DNA from: an uncultured Coriobacteriaceae bacterium
GTDB lineage: Bacteria > Actinomycetota > Coriobacteriia > Coriobacteriales > Eggerthellaceae
DNA length: 44,438 nucleotides
Direction: 5' to 3'
Assembly (NCBI GenBank): GCA_900539675.1
Contig: UQDJ01000011.1
Coordinates: 1 to 44,438 of the forward strand
Shown piece by piece: positions 16,026-23,800 of the stretch. Position numbers and translations under genes: made by a program. Below the pieces are notes generated by a model. That model was not told where the DNA came from, did no database searches, and worked only from the letters and a program-made list of their open reading frames with translations. How positions within the stretch are numbered: position 1 is the stretch's first letter; the number at the start of each line of letters is the position of its first letter.

Positions 16026-17081
16026 CTATGCCAACTGACGAATAGGGTCATACCAGGCATCATCTACTGGTAGGAAGCACATTTTGTCAGAAGTCTTTTC
16101 GACCAAACCTTTTTTACCCGTGGATGGATCAACAAAGATTTCGGAGTTTTGCGCAGTTTCTTGAGAACAGAATGCATCGGTAATGGCCTTCTGTTCATCC
16201 TCAGATACGTTATCGGTGTTATAGACAAAAGGAGAATTCATGACCGGCGTTACGCTAATAATGGTGAATTTCTTGCCCGCAAGCTGATCAAAAGGAGCGC
16301 TCATATTTTCTTTGACCTGATAGGTAGCGCCAACAGTATTTGCCTGGCCTGATACCAAATCCGTATACGGATTAAGCGATTCATCGTCAAATGCGGCTAC
16401 ATCGCAATTGCCTGCCAACAGATTGACCGCCGAACCCTGATGGGAATTGCCATACATCACCGAACTGAAAAAACCGCCATCTTTAGTCACTTCATCGGTG
16501 GAATCCAGATTAAAGTGAGACTTAATAACATTGGAAGGAATCTTGCATCCTGAAGTAGAGGTGGCTGATACAAACGAAAAGCTTTTGCCTTTGATGTTGT
16601 CAATGGAGTACGTATCCCCGCTCTTATACTGATCTGCCTGATCGGCTGGTACACAGATTCGACTGTAATAGCAAGCCTCATCAAGCGAACCATTCTTATC
16701 GCTAGTCGTAAAAGCTGCCTGGACGTGAGGATTCTTGCTGTTCGCCTGAACATAACCCTCGGGCCCCAGCATACCCATATCGGCCTTACCGGAAACCAGT
16801 GCTTCAATAGCTACGTTGTAATCGGTAGTAGTCATGAGATCCACGTCGCGTCCGGTAGCTTCTTTTATCACCGATGCCACCGCTTCACGAGACGTTGTCA
16901 TATCTGACGAGGAGCTATCGGGCAACCATACTACAGTCAAAGGCTTAGAATTATCTGCCTTGCTTCCTGCCCCTGCAGCACCTGCCTGCGAGCAACCTGT
17001 AGCCCCCATCAAGGCGCCCATCCCTAGCAGTACTGCTAGGACCACCAAGATAGCGCGCTTAACTATCATCGCATGTTCCAT
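16026..17081 (-). CDS. phnD: Phosphonate-binding lipoprotein PhnD (second, separately transcribed copy, phnD2)
   Basis: 351 residues, closely similar to phnD1 over its whole length, including the lipobox (ATGC, Cys30), VWLPDSSSSDMTTSR, KADMGMLGPEGYV, GKSFSFVSATSTSG, YGNSHQGSAVNLL and the C-terminal DDAWYDPIRQLA. Differences cluster in the linker after Cys30 and in the middle of the mature domain (for example CKIPSNVIKSHF against FKVPSNAIVKHF), which could change ligand preference. It has its own promoter box and ends at a strong terminator, so it may be expressed at a different level from the operon. It presumably delivers phosphonates to the same PhnCE. Confidence 0.93.
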   Translation of the reverse strand: MEHAMIVKRAILVVLAVLLGMGALMGATGCSQAGAAGAGSKADNSKPLTVVWLPDSSSSDMTTSREAVASVIKEATGRDVDLMTTTDYNVAIEALVSGKADMGMLGPEGYVQANSKNPHVQAAFTTSDKNGSLDEACYYSRICVPADQADQYKSGDTYSIDNIKGKSFSFVSATSTSGCKIPSNVIKSHFNLDSTDEVTKDGGFFSSVMYGNSHQGSAVNLLAGNCDVAAFDDESLNPYTDLVSGQANTVGATYQVKENMSAPFDQLAGKKFTIISVTPVMNSPFVYNTDNVSEDEQKAITDAFCSQETAQNSEIFVDPSTGKKGLVEKTSDKMCFLPVDDAWYDPIRQLA

Positions 17082-17146
17082 AAAACCTAACTCTTCCTTT
17101 CCTTTGTCGTAGGTTTGTTGTTATGGTCGCTGAACGAAACAACGCC

Positions 17147-17206
17147 ACTATAAAAAGGAAGTTGTCATTATTGAACAGGCATAACGTGTTCTTTAGACAG
17201 GTTTAA
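17147..17206 (-). promoter_or_regulatory. Promoter and putative Pho-type operator of phnD2
   Basis: TATAGT (17147-17152, minus strand) and a 36-bp box at 17171-17206. On the minus strand the box reads as 11-bp steps CCTGTCTAAAG, AACACGTTATG, CCTGTTCAATA. It is the better-preserved copy of the element in front of phnD1. The remaining 120 bp up to the RNA methyltransferase gene shows nothing recognisable. Confidence 0.6.
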
Positions 17207-17329
17207 GAATGATGTCTCAACCACGCGAAAATTAATTACAACTGAAACAAAGCACCTAACTAAACCGACACGATTTAAGAAATATCTAAGAAAGCTCACT
17301 TTAACGAGCAAAACAATTCAACTTAGAAT

Positions 17330-18196
17330 TTAGCGCACACGCAACTCCCAAAACGCTACCGCACTTGCCGCAGCAACATTAAGTGAATCAACCCCATGCG
17401 CCATAGGAATACGCACAGTGTAATCGCATGATGCAATGGTATGACGCGATAGACCATCGCCTTCGGTTCCCAACACCAATGCCAGCTTCTCGCACGTAGT
17501 GAGAATGGGATCATCTAACGCAATAGCCTCATCACTAAGCGCAAGTGCTGCCGTTTTGAACCCCAAGGAACGTAGCATATCGCACCCAAGCCTTGGCCAA
17601 GAGTCTTGTTCGGTCAGACCAATACGTGTCCAAGGCACCTGAAACACGGTACCCATAGATACCCGCACTGCGCGTCTATACAGAGGGTCGCAGCACGCAG
17701 GCGTAACCAAAATGGCGTCTATTCCCAATGCAGCAGCACTGCGAAACAGAGCTCCTACATTGGTATGGTTGGTAATGTCTTCCAAAACAGCAATACGGCG
17801 CGCATGTTGTACTATCTGTTTCACCCCCGGTAAGGGCTTGCGACGCATAGCGCAAAGCACACCACGGGTTACCTCATAGCCAGCAATTTTAGAAAGGACG
17901 TCTACTGGCGCCACAAAGACTGGAAGTCCCGATACGTTTGCATCAGAGACACCATGAAATGATGCCCAAGCAGTTTCTACGCGCGTCAGCAACCCCTGCA
18001 TATGCTCATACTTATGGGCAGGTATAAGCAACGAAAGCGGCTCGTAATTCGCATCCAGCGCACGATCGATAACCTTGTCAGATTCCGCGATAAAAATGCC
18101 TTTCGCAGGTTCCAGGCGATTGCGCAGTTCCCGTTCAGTCAGACGCGCATATACATCAAGGCGGGGATCATCCAATGAGACGATTTGTTCAATCAC
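17330..18196 (-). CDS. TrmH/SpoU-family RNA 2'-O-methyltransferase
   Basis: 288 residues. The N-terminal half opens with IEQIVSLDDPRLDVYARLTERELRN, typical of actinobacterial SpoU proteins that recognise the substrate with an L30e-like domain; the SPOUT domain carries LEDITNHTNVGALFRSAAALG (motif 1), LALVLGTEGDGLS (motif 2) and IPMAHGVDSLNVAAASAVAFWE (motif 3). It methylates a ribose of tRNA or rRNA; the target base is unknown. No ATG lies near the family start. A GTG at 18196 with an AGGA just upstream, 5 bp after the carrier gene's stop, is the best start; the frame is open upstream to 18457. Confidence 0.83.
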   Translation of the reverse strand: MIEQIVSLDDPRLDVYARLTERELRNRLEPAKGIFIAESDKVIDRALDANYEPLSLLIPAHKYEHMQGLLTRVETAWASFHGVSDANVSGLPVFVAPVDVLSKIAGYEVTRGVLCAMRRKPLPGVKQIVQHARRIAVLEDITNHTNVGALFRSAAALGIDAILVTPACCDPLYRRAVRVSMGTVFQVPWTRIGLTEQDSWPRLGCDMLRSLGFKTAALALSDEAIALDDPILTTCEKLALVLGTEGDGLSRHTIASCDYTVRIPMAHGVDSLNVAAASAVAFWELRVR

Positions 18197-18201
18197 TTGT
18201 C

Positions 18202-19170
18202 CTACACCACCACAATCATAGATACGACAGGAAGAGAAATAAGAGCGCATACGGTTGTTAAAAACGTGCCACGCGACATCGCCATCGTGTCGCCGCCATA
18301 GGCAATACTCATCATGATACCCAGCGATGCTGCTGGCATAGCGGCTTGCAAGGCAAGGATTGAAAGCATATACGAATCGTGGACAAACATACCTGCGATA
18401 AAGAACACAAGCAACGGCACCACGAATAGCCTTAGGGCAGTTGTAACCCAAGACCACGGATCATTAAACATTTCCTTAAGCGGCATTTTTGCCAACTGCG
18501 AACCAGTGAGCAGCATAGCAGCCGGTACAGTAAACTGACCAATTAACCCAAACGTTTGACCAAAATAGCCATCGTCAGTCACACGTAAGATAGCCAGAAT
18601 AACCGCCACAATACAGGAGATCATGCACGGGTTTACCATCTGCTTTAAGATCAGCTTCACCTGCGTTTTTAAACTGTGTTCGGCGGCAGGTGCATCGCTT
18701 TGACCGGCATTCTTAATAAACAGGACACCAACCGAAAACATAAACAGGTTGTACGGAATATTCAGGATGGCTGCATACAAGACTGCATCCGGCCCCACAA
18801 TAGCACTGAGTACCGGAAAGCCAATAAAGCCTACATTGCCAAAGCAAATGAGAAATTCAAATGCACCTTTTGTCGCTTTTGGTACACGCCAATAGAGCAC
18901 GCGCGTAATGATAAGAGCAAAGATGCAGATACCCACATAAATCAGAAAAGAATACAGCAGCAGCATTAAAATGGTGCTGGTATCAGGTAAGTTTTGATTG
19001 CTCAGTACAGAGTCGATAATCATACCTGGCAAAGCAATGTTCATGACCACACTGGTAACTTGCGAATCAAAGTCATCGTTCATCATATGGCGTTTACGGG
19101 CAACAAAACCAAGAGCCACCAACGTAAACAATATGAGCATTTGTAAACCTGCGTGAGTAAAAACTTCCAT
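18202..19170 (-). CDS. Auxin-efflux-carrier (AEC) family transporter
   Basis: 322 residues, about ten hydrophobic segments in two inverted halves around a central loop (about 160-180, SDAPAAEHSLKTQ). Family features: the N-terminal LGFVARKRHMMNDDFDSQVTSVVMNIALPGMI and FLICFGNVGFIGFPVLSAIVG with the conserved Asn-Gly-Phe-Pro turn, and the mirrored C-terminal AAMPAASLGIMMSIAYGGD. Bacterial AEC proteins export or exchange organic acids such as malate or malonate; the substrate here cannot be read. GGAGG lies 6 bases before the ATG. It heads a two-gene unit with the RNA methyltransferase. Confidence 0.87.
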   Translation of the reverse strand: MEVFTHAGLQMLILFTLVALGFVARKRHMMNDDFDSQVTSVVMNIALPGMIIDSVLSNQNLPDTSTILMLLLYSFLIYVGICIFALIITRVLYWRVPKATKGAFEFLICFGNVGFIGFPVLSAIVGPDAVLYAAILNIPYNLFMFSVGVLFIKNAGQSDAPAAEHSLKTQVKLILKQMVNPCMISCIVAVILAILRVTDDGYFGQTFGLIGQFTVPAAMLLTGSQLAKMPLKEMFNDPWSWVTTALRLFVVPLLVFFIAGMFVHDSYMLSILALQAAMPAASLGIMMSIAYGGDTMAMSRGTFLTTVCALISLPVVSMIVVV

Positions 19171-19256
19171 GCCAAACCTCCGGCATGCATGATACGCTTA
19201 TGTGCTTGAGGGCGCAGACCAAAGCACGCCTTATGGCATCATTGTCACAATAAAAG

Positions 19257-19296
19257 GAGGTACTTTAAATCATTTTGCAATGATTTAAAGTACCTC
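19257..19296 (-). terminator. Long perfect hairpin between methyltransferase and carrier genes
   Basis: An 18-bp perfect inverted repeat (19257-19274 and 19279-19296) with a 4-base loop, followed on the minus strand by CTTTTATT. It lies 38 bases after the methyltransferase stop and acts as its terminator. The stem is AT-rich in the middle and unusually long. Confidence 0.8.
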
Positions 19297-19334
19297 ACAA
19301 ATAGGGCAAAGAATATGGAAGAATGATGTGACTG

Positions 19335-20087
19335 CTAGTCGTACAGACGAATTGCCTTCATGCGCAAACGCACATAGTCTGCCGTCCACGTCTTGTTCGA
19401 ATACAGAACAGAACGAAGATCGGAAACGGCTTCGTTGATGATCTTTTCCTTGACATCAGGAGCTACGCCCATAAATGGCTTGATGATAAACATGGAAATC
19501 CAGTCACGCATACCACTTTCACCCAACAGTGGTGTTGGACGATCAAGCAGAGCAGCATAAATAACCCTGAATCCTGTTTTTTCCAGCATCGTTGCATAGT
19601 TGCCAATGGTCGGGAAATAATAAGGCACCTGATATTTCATATGGTGAGAAGCAAAGGCATTGCTCAAGGCACGATGAATCAAGGCGTTATTACCAAAACC
19701 GCCGCACTCGAAAACAAATTCGCCGCCCGGACGCAGCGCATCATATACACTCTTCAGCATCTGCGGGTGATCTTCGTCATTAATCCAGTTGAGCATCGCG
19801 TTTGAGAAAATCGCATCGTATGGTTCATCTGTTTCGAAGTTAACTGCATTGCCTTCAACAAAATGCAGATGTGGATAGCGTGCACGTGCCGACTTCAGAA
19901 AGTCATCAGACACATCCATACCAACAGCCTCGTAGCCCACATCGGTCAAAGCCTGCGTCAACGAACCATTGCCACAACCCAAGTCCAAGACGCGAGAGCC
20001 CTTCGGCACATCTAAAATACTCATTAAGTCGCGACCAAATTCTGGTACGAAAGAATAGTTGTTGTTGTAGTCATCAGTCCAACTCAT
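19335..20087 (-). CDS. Class I SAM-dependent methyltransferase (Tam-like)
   Basis: 250 residues. Motif I VLDLGCGNGSLTQ (about 33-45), the acidic motif II VGMDVSDDFLKSA, YDAIFSNAMLNWI (motif IV/post-I) and ALRPGGEFVFECGG mark a Rossmann methyltransferase. The YDAIFSNAMLNWI pattern and length resemble trans-aconitate methyltransferase and related small-molecule enzymes; the substrate is unproven. AAGGGGGG lies just before the ATG. It is monocistronic, with the long hairpin downstream. Confidence 0.83.
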   Translation of the reverse strand: MSWTDDYNNNYSFVPEFGRDLMSILDVPKGSRVLDLGCGNGSLTQALTDVGYEAVGMDVSDDFLKSARARYPHLHFVEGNAVNFETDEPYDAIFSNAMLNWINDEDHPQMLKSVYDALRPGGEFVFECGGFGNNALIHRALSNAFASHHMKYQVPYYFPTIGNYATMLEKTGFRVIYAALLDRPTPLLGESGMRDWISMFIIKPFMGVAPDVKEKIINEAVSDLRSVLYSNKTWTADYVRLRMKAIRLYD

Positions 20088-20291
20088 TATTTCCCCCCTT
20101 CTTTATAGCCTCCCCACAAAAGGATTAGATCCCGTCTTTAAGACCCAAAGATAAGACGACCCAGCGCCCCCGCGCTAACTAATACTTTTGTGGTGTGAGG
20201 CTTCTCTCCAGTACCTATTATCATACTCCGTTTTAATCAATCCACCGGCCACGTGCGGGAATTATTAACGCCTGAGTAATAGATCGAACCG

Positions 20292-20361
20292 AAAAAGCGC
20301 CAGCTTTGGGACATGCAATCGCTCAAAGGAAACGCCTGATTTGGGACATGCAATCAAGCAA
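20292..20361. repeat. 35-bp direct tandem repeat in the gap downstream of groL
   Basis: Units 20292-20326 and 20327-20361 share an uninterrupted TTTGGGACATGCAATC (20305-20320 and 20340-20355) and most flanking bases; a decayed third copy may follow near 20382. The whole gap 20088-20624 has no convincing gene; it holds these repeats, the methyltransferase upstream region and the groL terminator. Confidence 0.75.
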
Positions 20362-20510
20362 ACAAACGAAATCTCAGCCTTCAGGGCATGCGCCAATCGT
20401 CGCAATAACAAATCGCTCTAAGCCAGGCTATACGCGGATGACGTGCAAAGGGTTAGAGACTCTCTGCCTTACCAAGATGCACCATCAAACTCCTAACCCC
20501 ACATAAAGGT

Positions 20511-20539
20511 AAAGCCAACCCCATTACGGGATTGGCTTT
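20511..20539 (-). terminator. Terminator of groS-groL
   Basis: AAAGCCAACCCC (20511-20522) and GGGATTGGCTTT (20528-20539) pair over 12 positions with one G-U, with a 5-base loop; a weak T-tract (GGCTTTACCTTT on the minus strand) follows. It lies 86 bp after the groL stop. Confidence 0.7.
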
Positions 20540-20624
20540 CCTCAATTCCCACCACACAGGACAAGTTAATGGGAATAAGCAATATATGATTGCGAAGTGA
20601 ATGAGCTCAGAAACCGCTAACGGC

Positions 20625-22262
20625 TTACATCATGCCCATTCCGCCACCGGCGCCTGCGCCACCTGCGAGAGCGGACAGGTCGGGACCTTCCTTCGGAATC
20701 TCGTTAATAGTAGCTTCGGTGATCAAGATCAAAGAAGCAACGGATGCAGCAGATTGCAGAGCGGTGCGGGTTACCTTTACCGGGTCGTTTACGCCCATCT
20801 CAATCATGTTGCCTTCCTTGCCATTGGCGAAGTTTACGCCGCAACCCTTATCAAAGCCCTTGGCCTTTTCAACCACAACAGAGCCTTCATAGCCAGCATT
20901 AGTTGCAATAGCACGCATAGGAGCTTCCAGAGCTTTGCGAATAATGGCAATACCAACCTGCTCATCAGGATCGGTTGTTTCAATCTTATCCAAAGCAGGG
21001 ATTGCGTCGATCAGCGCTACGCCGCCGCCAGCAACGATACCTTCTTCAACAGCAGCACGAGTTGCCTGCAGGGCATCTTCAATGCGAGACTTCTTTTCCT
21101 TCAGTTCAGATTCGGTTGCAGCACCAACCTTGAGAACTGCTACGCCGCCAGAAAGCTTAGACAGACGTTCCTGCAGCTTTTCGCGATCGAAGTCAGAGTC
21201 AAGGTGCTCAAGTTCAGAACGCATCTGGGCAACACGAGCTTCAACGGCAGCCTTGTCACCAGCACCATCAACGATAACCGTGGTGTCCTTGGTAACCTTT
21301 ACGGTCTTAGCGGTGCCAAGATCTTCAACCTTAACGTCTGCCAAGGTCATACCGAAGTCCTTGGAAACAACCTTACCGCCAGTTACTACTGCAATGTCCT
21401 CGAGAATACGAGCACGGCGATCGCCAAAACCAGGAGCCTTAATTGCAACAACATTCAGGGTGCCACGCAGCTTGTTCAGCAGCAAGGTGCCCAAAGCTTC
21501 ACCTTCAACGTCCTCAGCAACAATAAGCAGCGGACGACCAGATTTCATAATCTGTTCCAGCAAGGGAACCAGATCCTGAATCGAGCTTACTTTGAGGTCG
21601 GTAAGCAGGATGTAAGGATCATTCAAAACGGCTTCCATGCGCTCCGTATCGGTTGCCATGTAAGGAGAAATGTACCCGCGGTCATACTGCATGCCCTGAA
21701 CAATATCGATATCGATGCCGAAGGTCTGGCTATCTTCTACAGAGATTGCGCCATCCTTGCCAACTTCATCCATTGCTTCAGCAATCTTTTCACCAATAAC
21801 AGCATCGCCAGCTGAAATGGTGCCTACGTTAGCAATCTGATCCTTAGTGGTAATTTCAGTAGCATCAGCCTTGATAGCCTCAACAACCGCTTCAGTTGCC
21901 TTATCAATGCCACGACGAATGCCCAGTGCATCTGCACCAGCAGTAACGTTGCGCAGGCCTTCGCTTACGATAACATCTGCCAACAGGGTTGCCGTGGTGG
22001 TACCGTCACCAGCTACATCGTTAGTCTTAACAGCAGCTTCGCGAACCAGCTGAGCACCCATGTTTTCCACAGGATCTTCGAGCTCAACTTCACGAGCGAC
22101 CGTAACACCATCATTGGTTACAACCGGAGCACCATACGAACGTTCCAAAGCAACATAACGACCCTTAGGGCCAAGCGTGACCTTCACTGCATCGGCGAGC
22201 TTCTTTACGCCTTCAGCCATACCACTGCGGGCATCGGCCTCAAATTTAATGTCCTTAGCCAT
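20625..22262 (-). CDS. groL: 60 kDa chaperonin GroEL
   Basis: 545 residues, standard GroEL length. With GroES it forms the ATP-driven folding chamber in the cytoplasm. Landmarks: VTLGPKGRYVALE (about 30-42), NDGVTVAREVELEDP, the nucleotide motif VAGDGTTTATLL (about 84-95), the apical-domain block YDRGYISPYMAT and the C-terminal Gly/Met tail ending GGAGAGGGMGMM. AAGGAATTTCAC precedes the ATG. It is 39 bp downstream of groS under the CIRCE-controlled promoter. Only one groEL is in this window. Large open frames on the opposite strand are codon-bias shadows. Confidence 0.98.
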   Translation of the reverse strand: MAKDIKFEADARSGMAEGVKKLADAVKVTLGPKGRYVALERSYGAPVVTNDGVTVAREVELEDPVENMGAQLVREAAVKTNDVAGDGTTTATLLADVIVSEGLRNVTAGADALGIRRGIDKATEAVVEAIKADATEITTKDQIANVGTISAGDAVIGEKIAEAMDEVGKDGAISVEDSQTFGIDIDIVQGMQYDRGYISPYMATDTERMEAVLNDPYILLTDLKVSSIQDLVPLLEQIMKSGRPLLIVAEDVEGEALGTLLLNKLRGTLNVVAIKAPGFGDRRARILEDIAVVTGGKVVSKDFGMTLADVKVEDLGTAKTVKVTKDTTVIVDGAGDKAAVEARVAQMRSELEHLDSDFDREKLQERLSKLSGGVAVLKVGAATESELKEKKSRIEDALQATRAAVEEGIVAGGGVALIDAIPALDKIETTDPDEQVGIAIIRKALEAPMRAIATNAGYEGSVVVEKAKGFDKGCGVNFANGKEGNMIEMGVNDPVKVTRTALQSAASVASLILITEATINEIPKEGPDLSALAGGAGAGGGMGMM

Positions 22263-22301
22263 GTGAAATTCCTTTCAGAAATTATTACCACAAATCAGCA
22301 C

Positions 22302-22592
22302 TTACTCAGTGAAGCAAGCGTAGATGTCGTCGGCGCGAAGAATCAAAACCTTTTCACCGTCAACGTCAACTTCGGTTCCGCCGTACTTGCCGTACAGTAC
22401 ACGGTCGCCAACCTTTACCGGCATCGGAAGATGCTTGCCTTCGTTGTTAACCTTGCCTTCGCCCACAGCCAGAACTACGCCAGTTTGAGGCTTCTCTTTA
22501 GCATCGGCAGCGATATACAAACCACCTGCCGTGGTCTCCTGTGCCTCATCCTGCTTGACGACGATACGATCACCGAGCGGCTTGAGATTCAT
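22302..22592 (-). CDS. groS: 10 kDa co-chaperonin GroES
   Basis: 96 residues: MNLKPLGDRIVVKQDEAQETT at the start, the mobile loop near residues 18-32 ending AGGLYIAADAKEKPQTG, the roof loop NNEGKHLPM and the GDRVLYGKYGGTEVDVDGEKVLIL block. It forms the heptameric lid of GroEL. GAAAGGAAG is positioned well before the ATG. It is first gene of the groS-groL operon with a leader of about 210 nt that includes CIRCE. Confidence 0.97.
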   Translation of the reverse strand: MNLKPLGDRIVVKQDEAQETTAGGLYIAADAKEKPQTGVVLAVGEGKVNNEGKHLPMPVKVGDRVLYGKYGGTEVDVDGEKVLILRADDIYACFTE

Positions 22593-22776
22593 AACGTACT
22601 TCCTTTCATAGACCTAATCGTGCAAACGGTTATTCCTACAACCCGCACGTCTATTACCAAAGTTAATGCCATAAGGATCGTTGCCAACAACCGATGGACA
22701 ACCGATCTTATGGACTCCACCACGTCCCGCAAAGCACTGCCGAGTTATTAGCGCTAGCAGAACGAAGCCTTTAGTG

Positions 22777-22803
22777 TTAGCACTCTTAGTACATGAGTGC
22801 TAA
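22777..22803 (-). promoter_or_regulatory. CIRCE operator (HrcA site) of groS-groL
   Basis: TTAGCACTC - 9 bases - GAGTGCTAA, a perfect match to the CIRCE consensus, located just downstream of the -10 element. HrcA should repress here and release on heat or misfolding stress. hrcA itself is not in the window. Confidence 0.97.
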
Positions 22804-22812
22804 CACCTGTAT

Positions 22813-22840
22813 ATCTTAGCAACTTCAATTTCGAATGCAA
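22813..22840 (-). promoter_or_regulatory. Promoter of groS-groL
   Basis: Minus strand: TTGCAT (22835-22840), 16-bp spacer, TAAGAT (22813-22818); CIRCE begins 9 bases downstream, so HrcA would block initiation. Confidence 0.65.
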
Positions 22841-22954
22841 CCGCGGGTGAAGAAAAAGTGAGTGTCCTGCACTAAGATTTTACTGAACTAAAGTCATTCG
22901 ATATAACGCGGCATCTATCTGCGGTTTTTCTATCTTTGAATACAAATATGGGAC

Positions 22955-23002
22955 ATTGAGCGCCTAAAAAGAAGCCAATTTTGAGTGCGCTAAGCGCTCA
23001 AT
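22955..23002. other. Inverted repeat in the groS-hypB gap
   Basis: ATTGAGCGC (22955-22963) is matched by GCGCTCAAT (22994-23002), and a third copy TTGAGTGCGC (22981-22990) makes a tighter alternative hairpin with the second. The surrounding 22841-23061 has no gene; function of the repeat is unknown. Confidence 0.5.
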
Positions 23003-23061
23003 GATTCATCTGCGGGCCCATTCTGAAAAGAAATTGTTACCCTCATGTCACTCAGCAACAA

Positions 23062-23096
23062 AAGAACCCGATTGTACAAATTGCAACCGGGTTCTT
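23062..23096 (-). terminator. Terminator downstream of hypB
   Basis: AAGAACCCG (23062-23070) and CGGGTTCTT (23088-23096) form a 9-bp stem, with a further 3-bp TTG/CAA pairing inside; TTTTG-type bases follow on the minus strand. It lies 52 bp after hypB. Confidence 0.75.
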
Positions 23097-23148
23097 CAAA
23101 AAAGCTCTGAACATTTGCTAGCTATGACTGCTATGAAATCACGCGTAT

Positions 23149-23799
23149 TTACAGGGCACGAATCTTATCTGCCAACCAATTAGCCCACGCATCAACCCCT
23201 GCACCGCTGGTTGCAGCAATCGGGAAAATAGGAGCGGTAGGATTCAGCTGCTTAACATGATCGTAGAACGCGTCCTTATCAAAGGTAAATACCGGCATGG
23301 TGTCCACCTTATTCAGGATGACTGCCTTTGACGCCTGAAAGACACCTGGATACTTTAGCGGTTTGTCGTCCCCTTCGGGCACCGACAAAATCATGACTTT
23401 CATATTTTCGCCCAGATCAAAATCTGTTGGACAAACCAAGTTACCCACATTTTCGATAATAATCAGATCAAGGTTGTCCAAATCCAGCACATCAACTGCA
23501 CGACGAATCATGTCGCTTTCCAGATGACAGGCACCACCTGTGTTAATTTGAACTGCAGCTATACCCTGCTCTTTGATCTTTTCTGAGTCTACCGAAGAAG
23601 CGATATCGCCTTCGATAACAGCAATATTAAATTCATCGCGCAACACTTCAATAGTGGCAAGAATCGTAGAAGTTTTGCCAGAACCAGGCGATGCCAGAAG
23701 GTCTACCACGAATACCTTCTTATCAGCGAACAGCTTGCGATTATCCTGCGCAAGACGATCGTTTTTATCCAAAATGGGTTGTTTCAAATCTATCTGCAT
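23149..23799 (-). CDS. hypB: Hydrogenase nickel incorporation GTPase HypB
   Basis: 216 residues. HypB uses GTP hydrolysis to hand nickel, with HypA, to [NiFe]-hydrogenase precursors. P-loop ASPGSGKTS (36-44), switch region EGDIASSVDSEKI (63-75), the G-domain nickel/zinc site C91-H92 and C123, and NKVD (163-166) are present. The N-terminal CxxCGC metal motif and the His-rich stretch of some HypB proteins are missing. The start is ATG 23799, 6 bases after AGGAGG, 1 bp after the hypA stop; an upstream in-frame ATG (23820) lacks a ribosome site. It is the last gene of the tatA-tatC-hypA-hypB unit. Confidence 0.94.
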   Translation of the reverse strand: MQIDLKQPILDKNDRLAQDNRKLFADKKVFVVDLLASPGSGKTSTILATIEVLRDEFNIAVIEGDIASSVDSEKIKEQGIAAVQINTGGACHLESDMIRRAVDVLDLDNLDLIIIENVGNLVCPTDFDLGENMKVMILSVPEGDDKPLKYPGVFQASKAVILNKVDTMPVFTFDKDAFYDHVKQLNPTAPIFPIAATSGAGVDAWANWLADKIRAL

Positions 23800-23800
23800 A

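Noticed and set aside
13333..17081. Horizontal transfer or mobile island carrying the phn locus
   Set aside because: No integrase, transposase, flanking repeats or tRNA-end duplication was seen; base usage looks like its neighbours. The tRNA-Gln nearby is intact and no partial copy occurs at the other border.
18197..18457. 87-codon N-terminal extension of the TrmH-like gene
   Set aside because: It overlaps the end of the carrier gene, is Cys/Tyr/Arg-rich and unlike the family, whereas the GTG at 18196 gives the expected N-terminus.
20306..20506. 66-codon plus-strand frame downstream of groL
   Set aside because: No start signal or family resemblance; it covers the 35-bp duplication and overlaps no conserved feature.
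20601..21815. 404-codon open frame on the plus strand across groL
   Set aside because: It is antisense to a perfectly conserved groEL, has no recognisable domain and is rich in Asn/Ser/Cys, as expected from the reverse frame of a codon-biased gene.
23001..23183. 60-codon plus-strand frame in the groS-hypB gap
   Set aside because: It crosses the hypB terminator and enters hypB antisense; composition is not protein-like.
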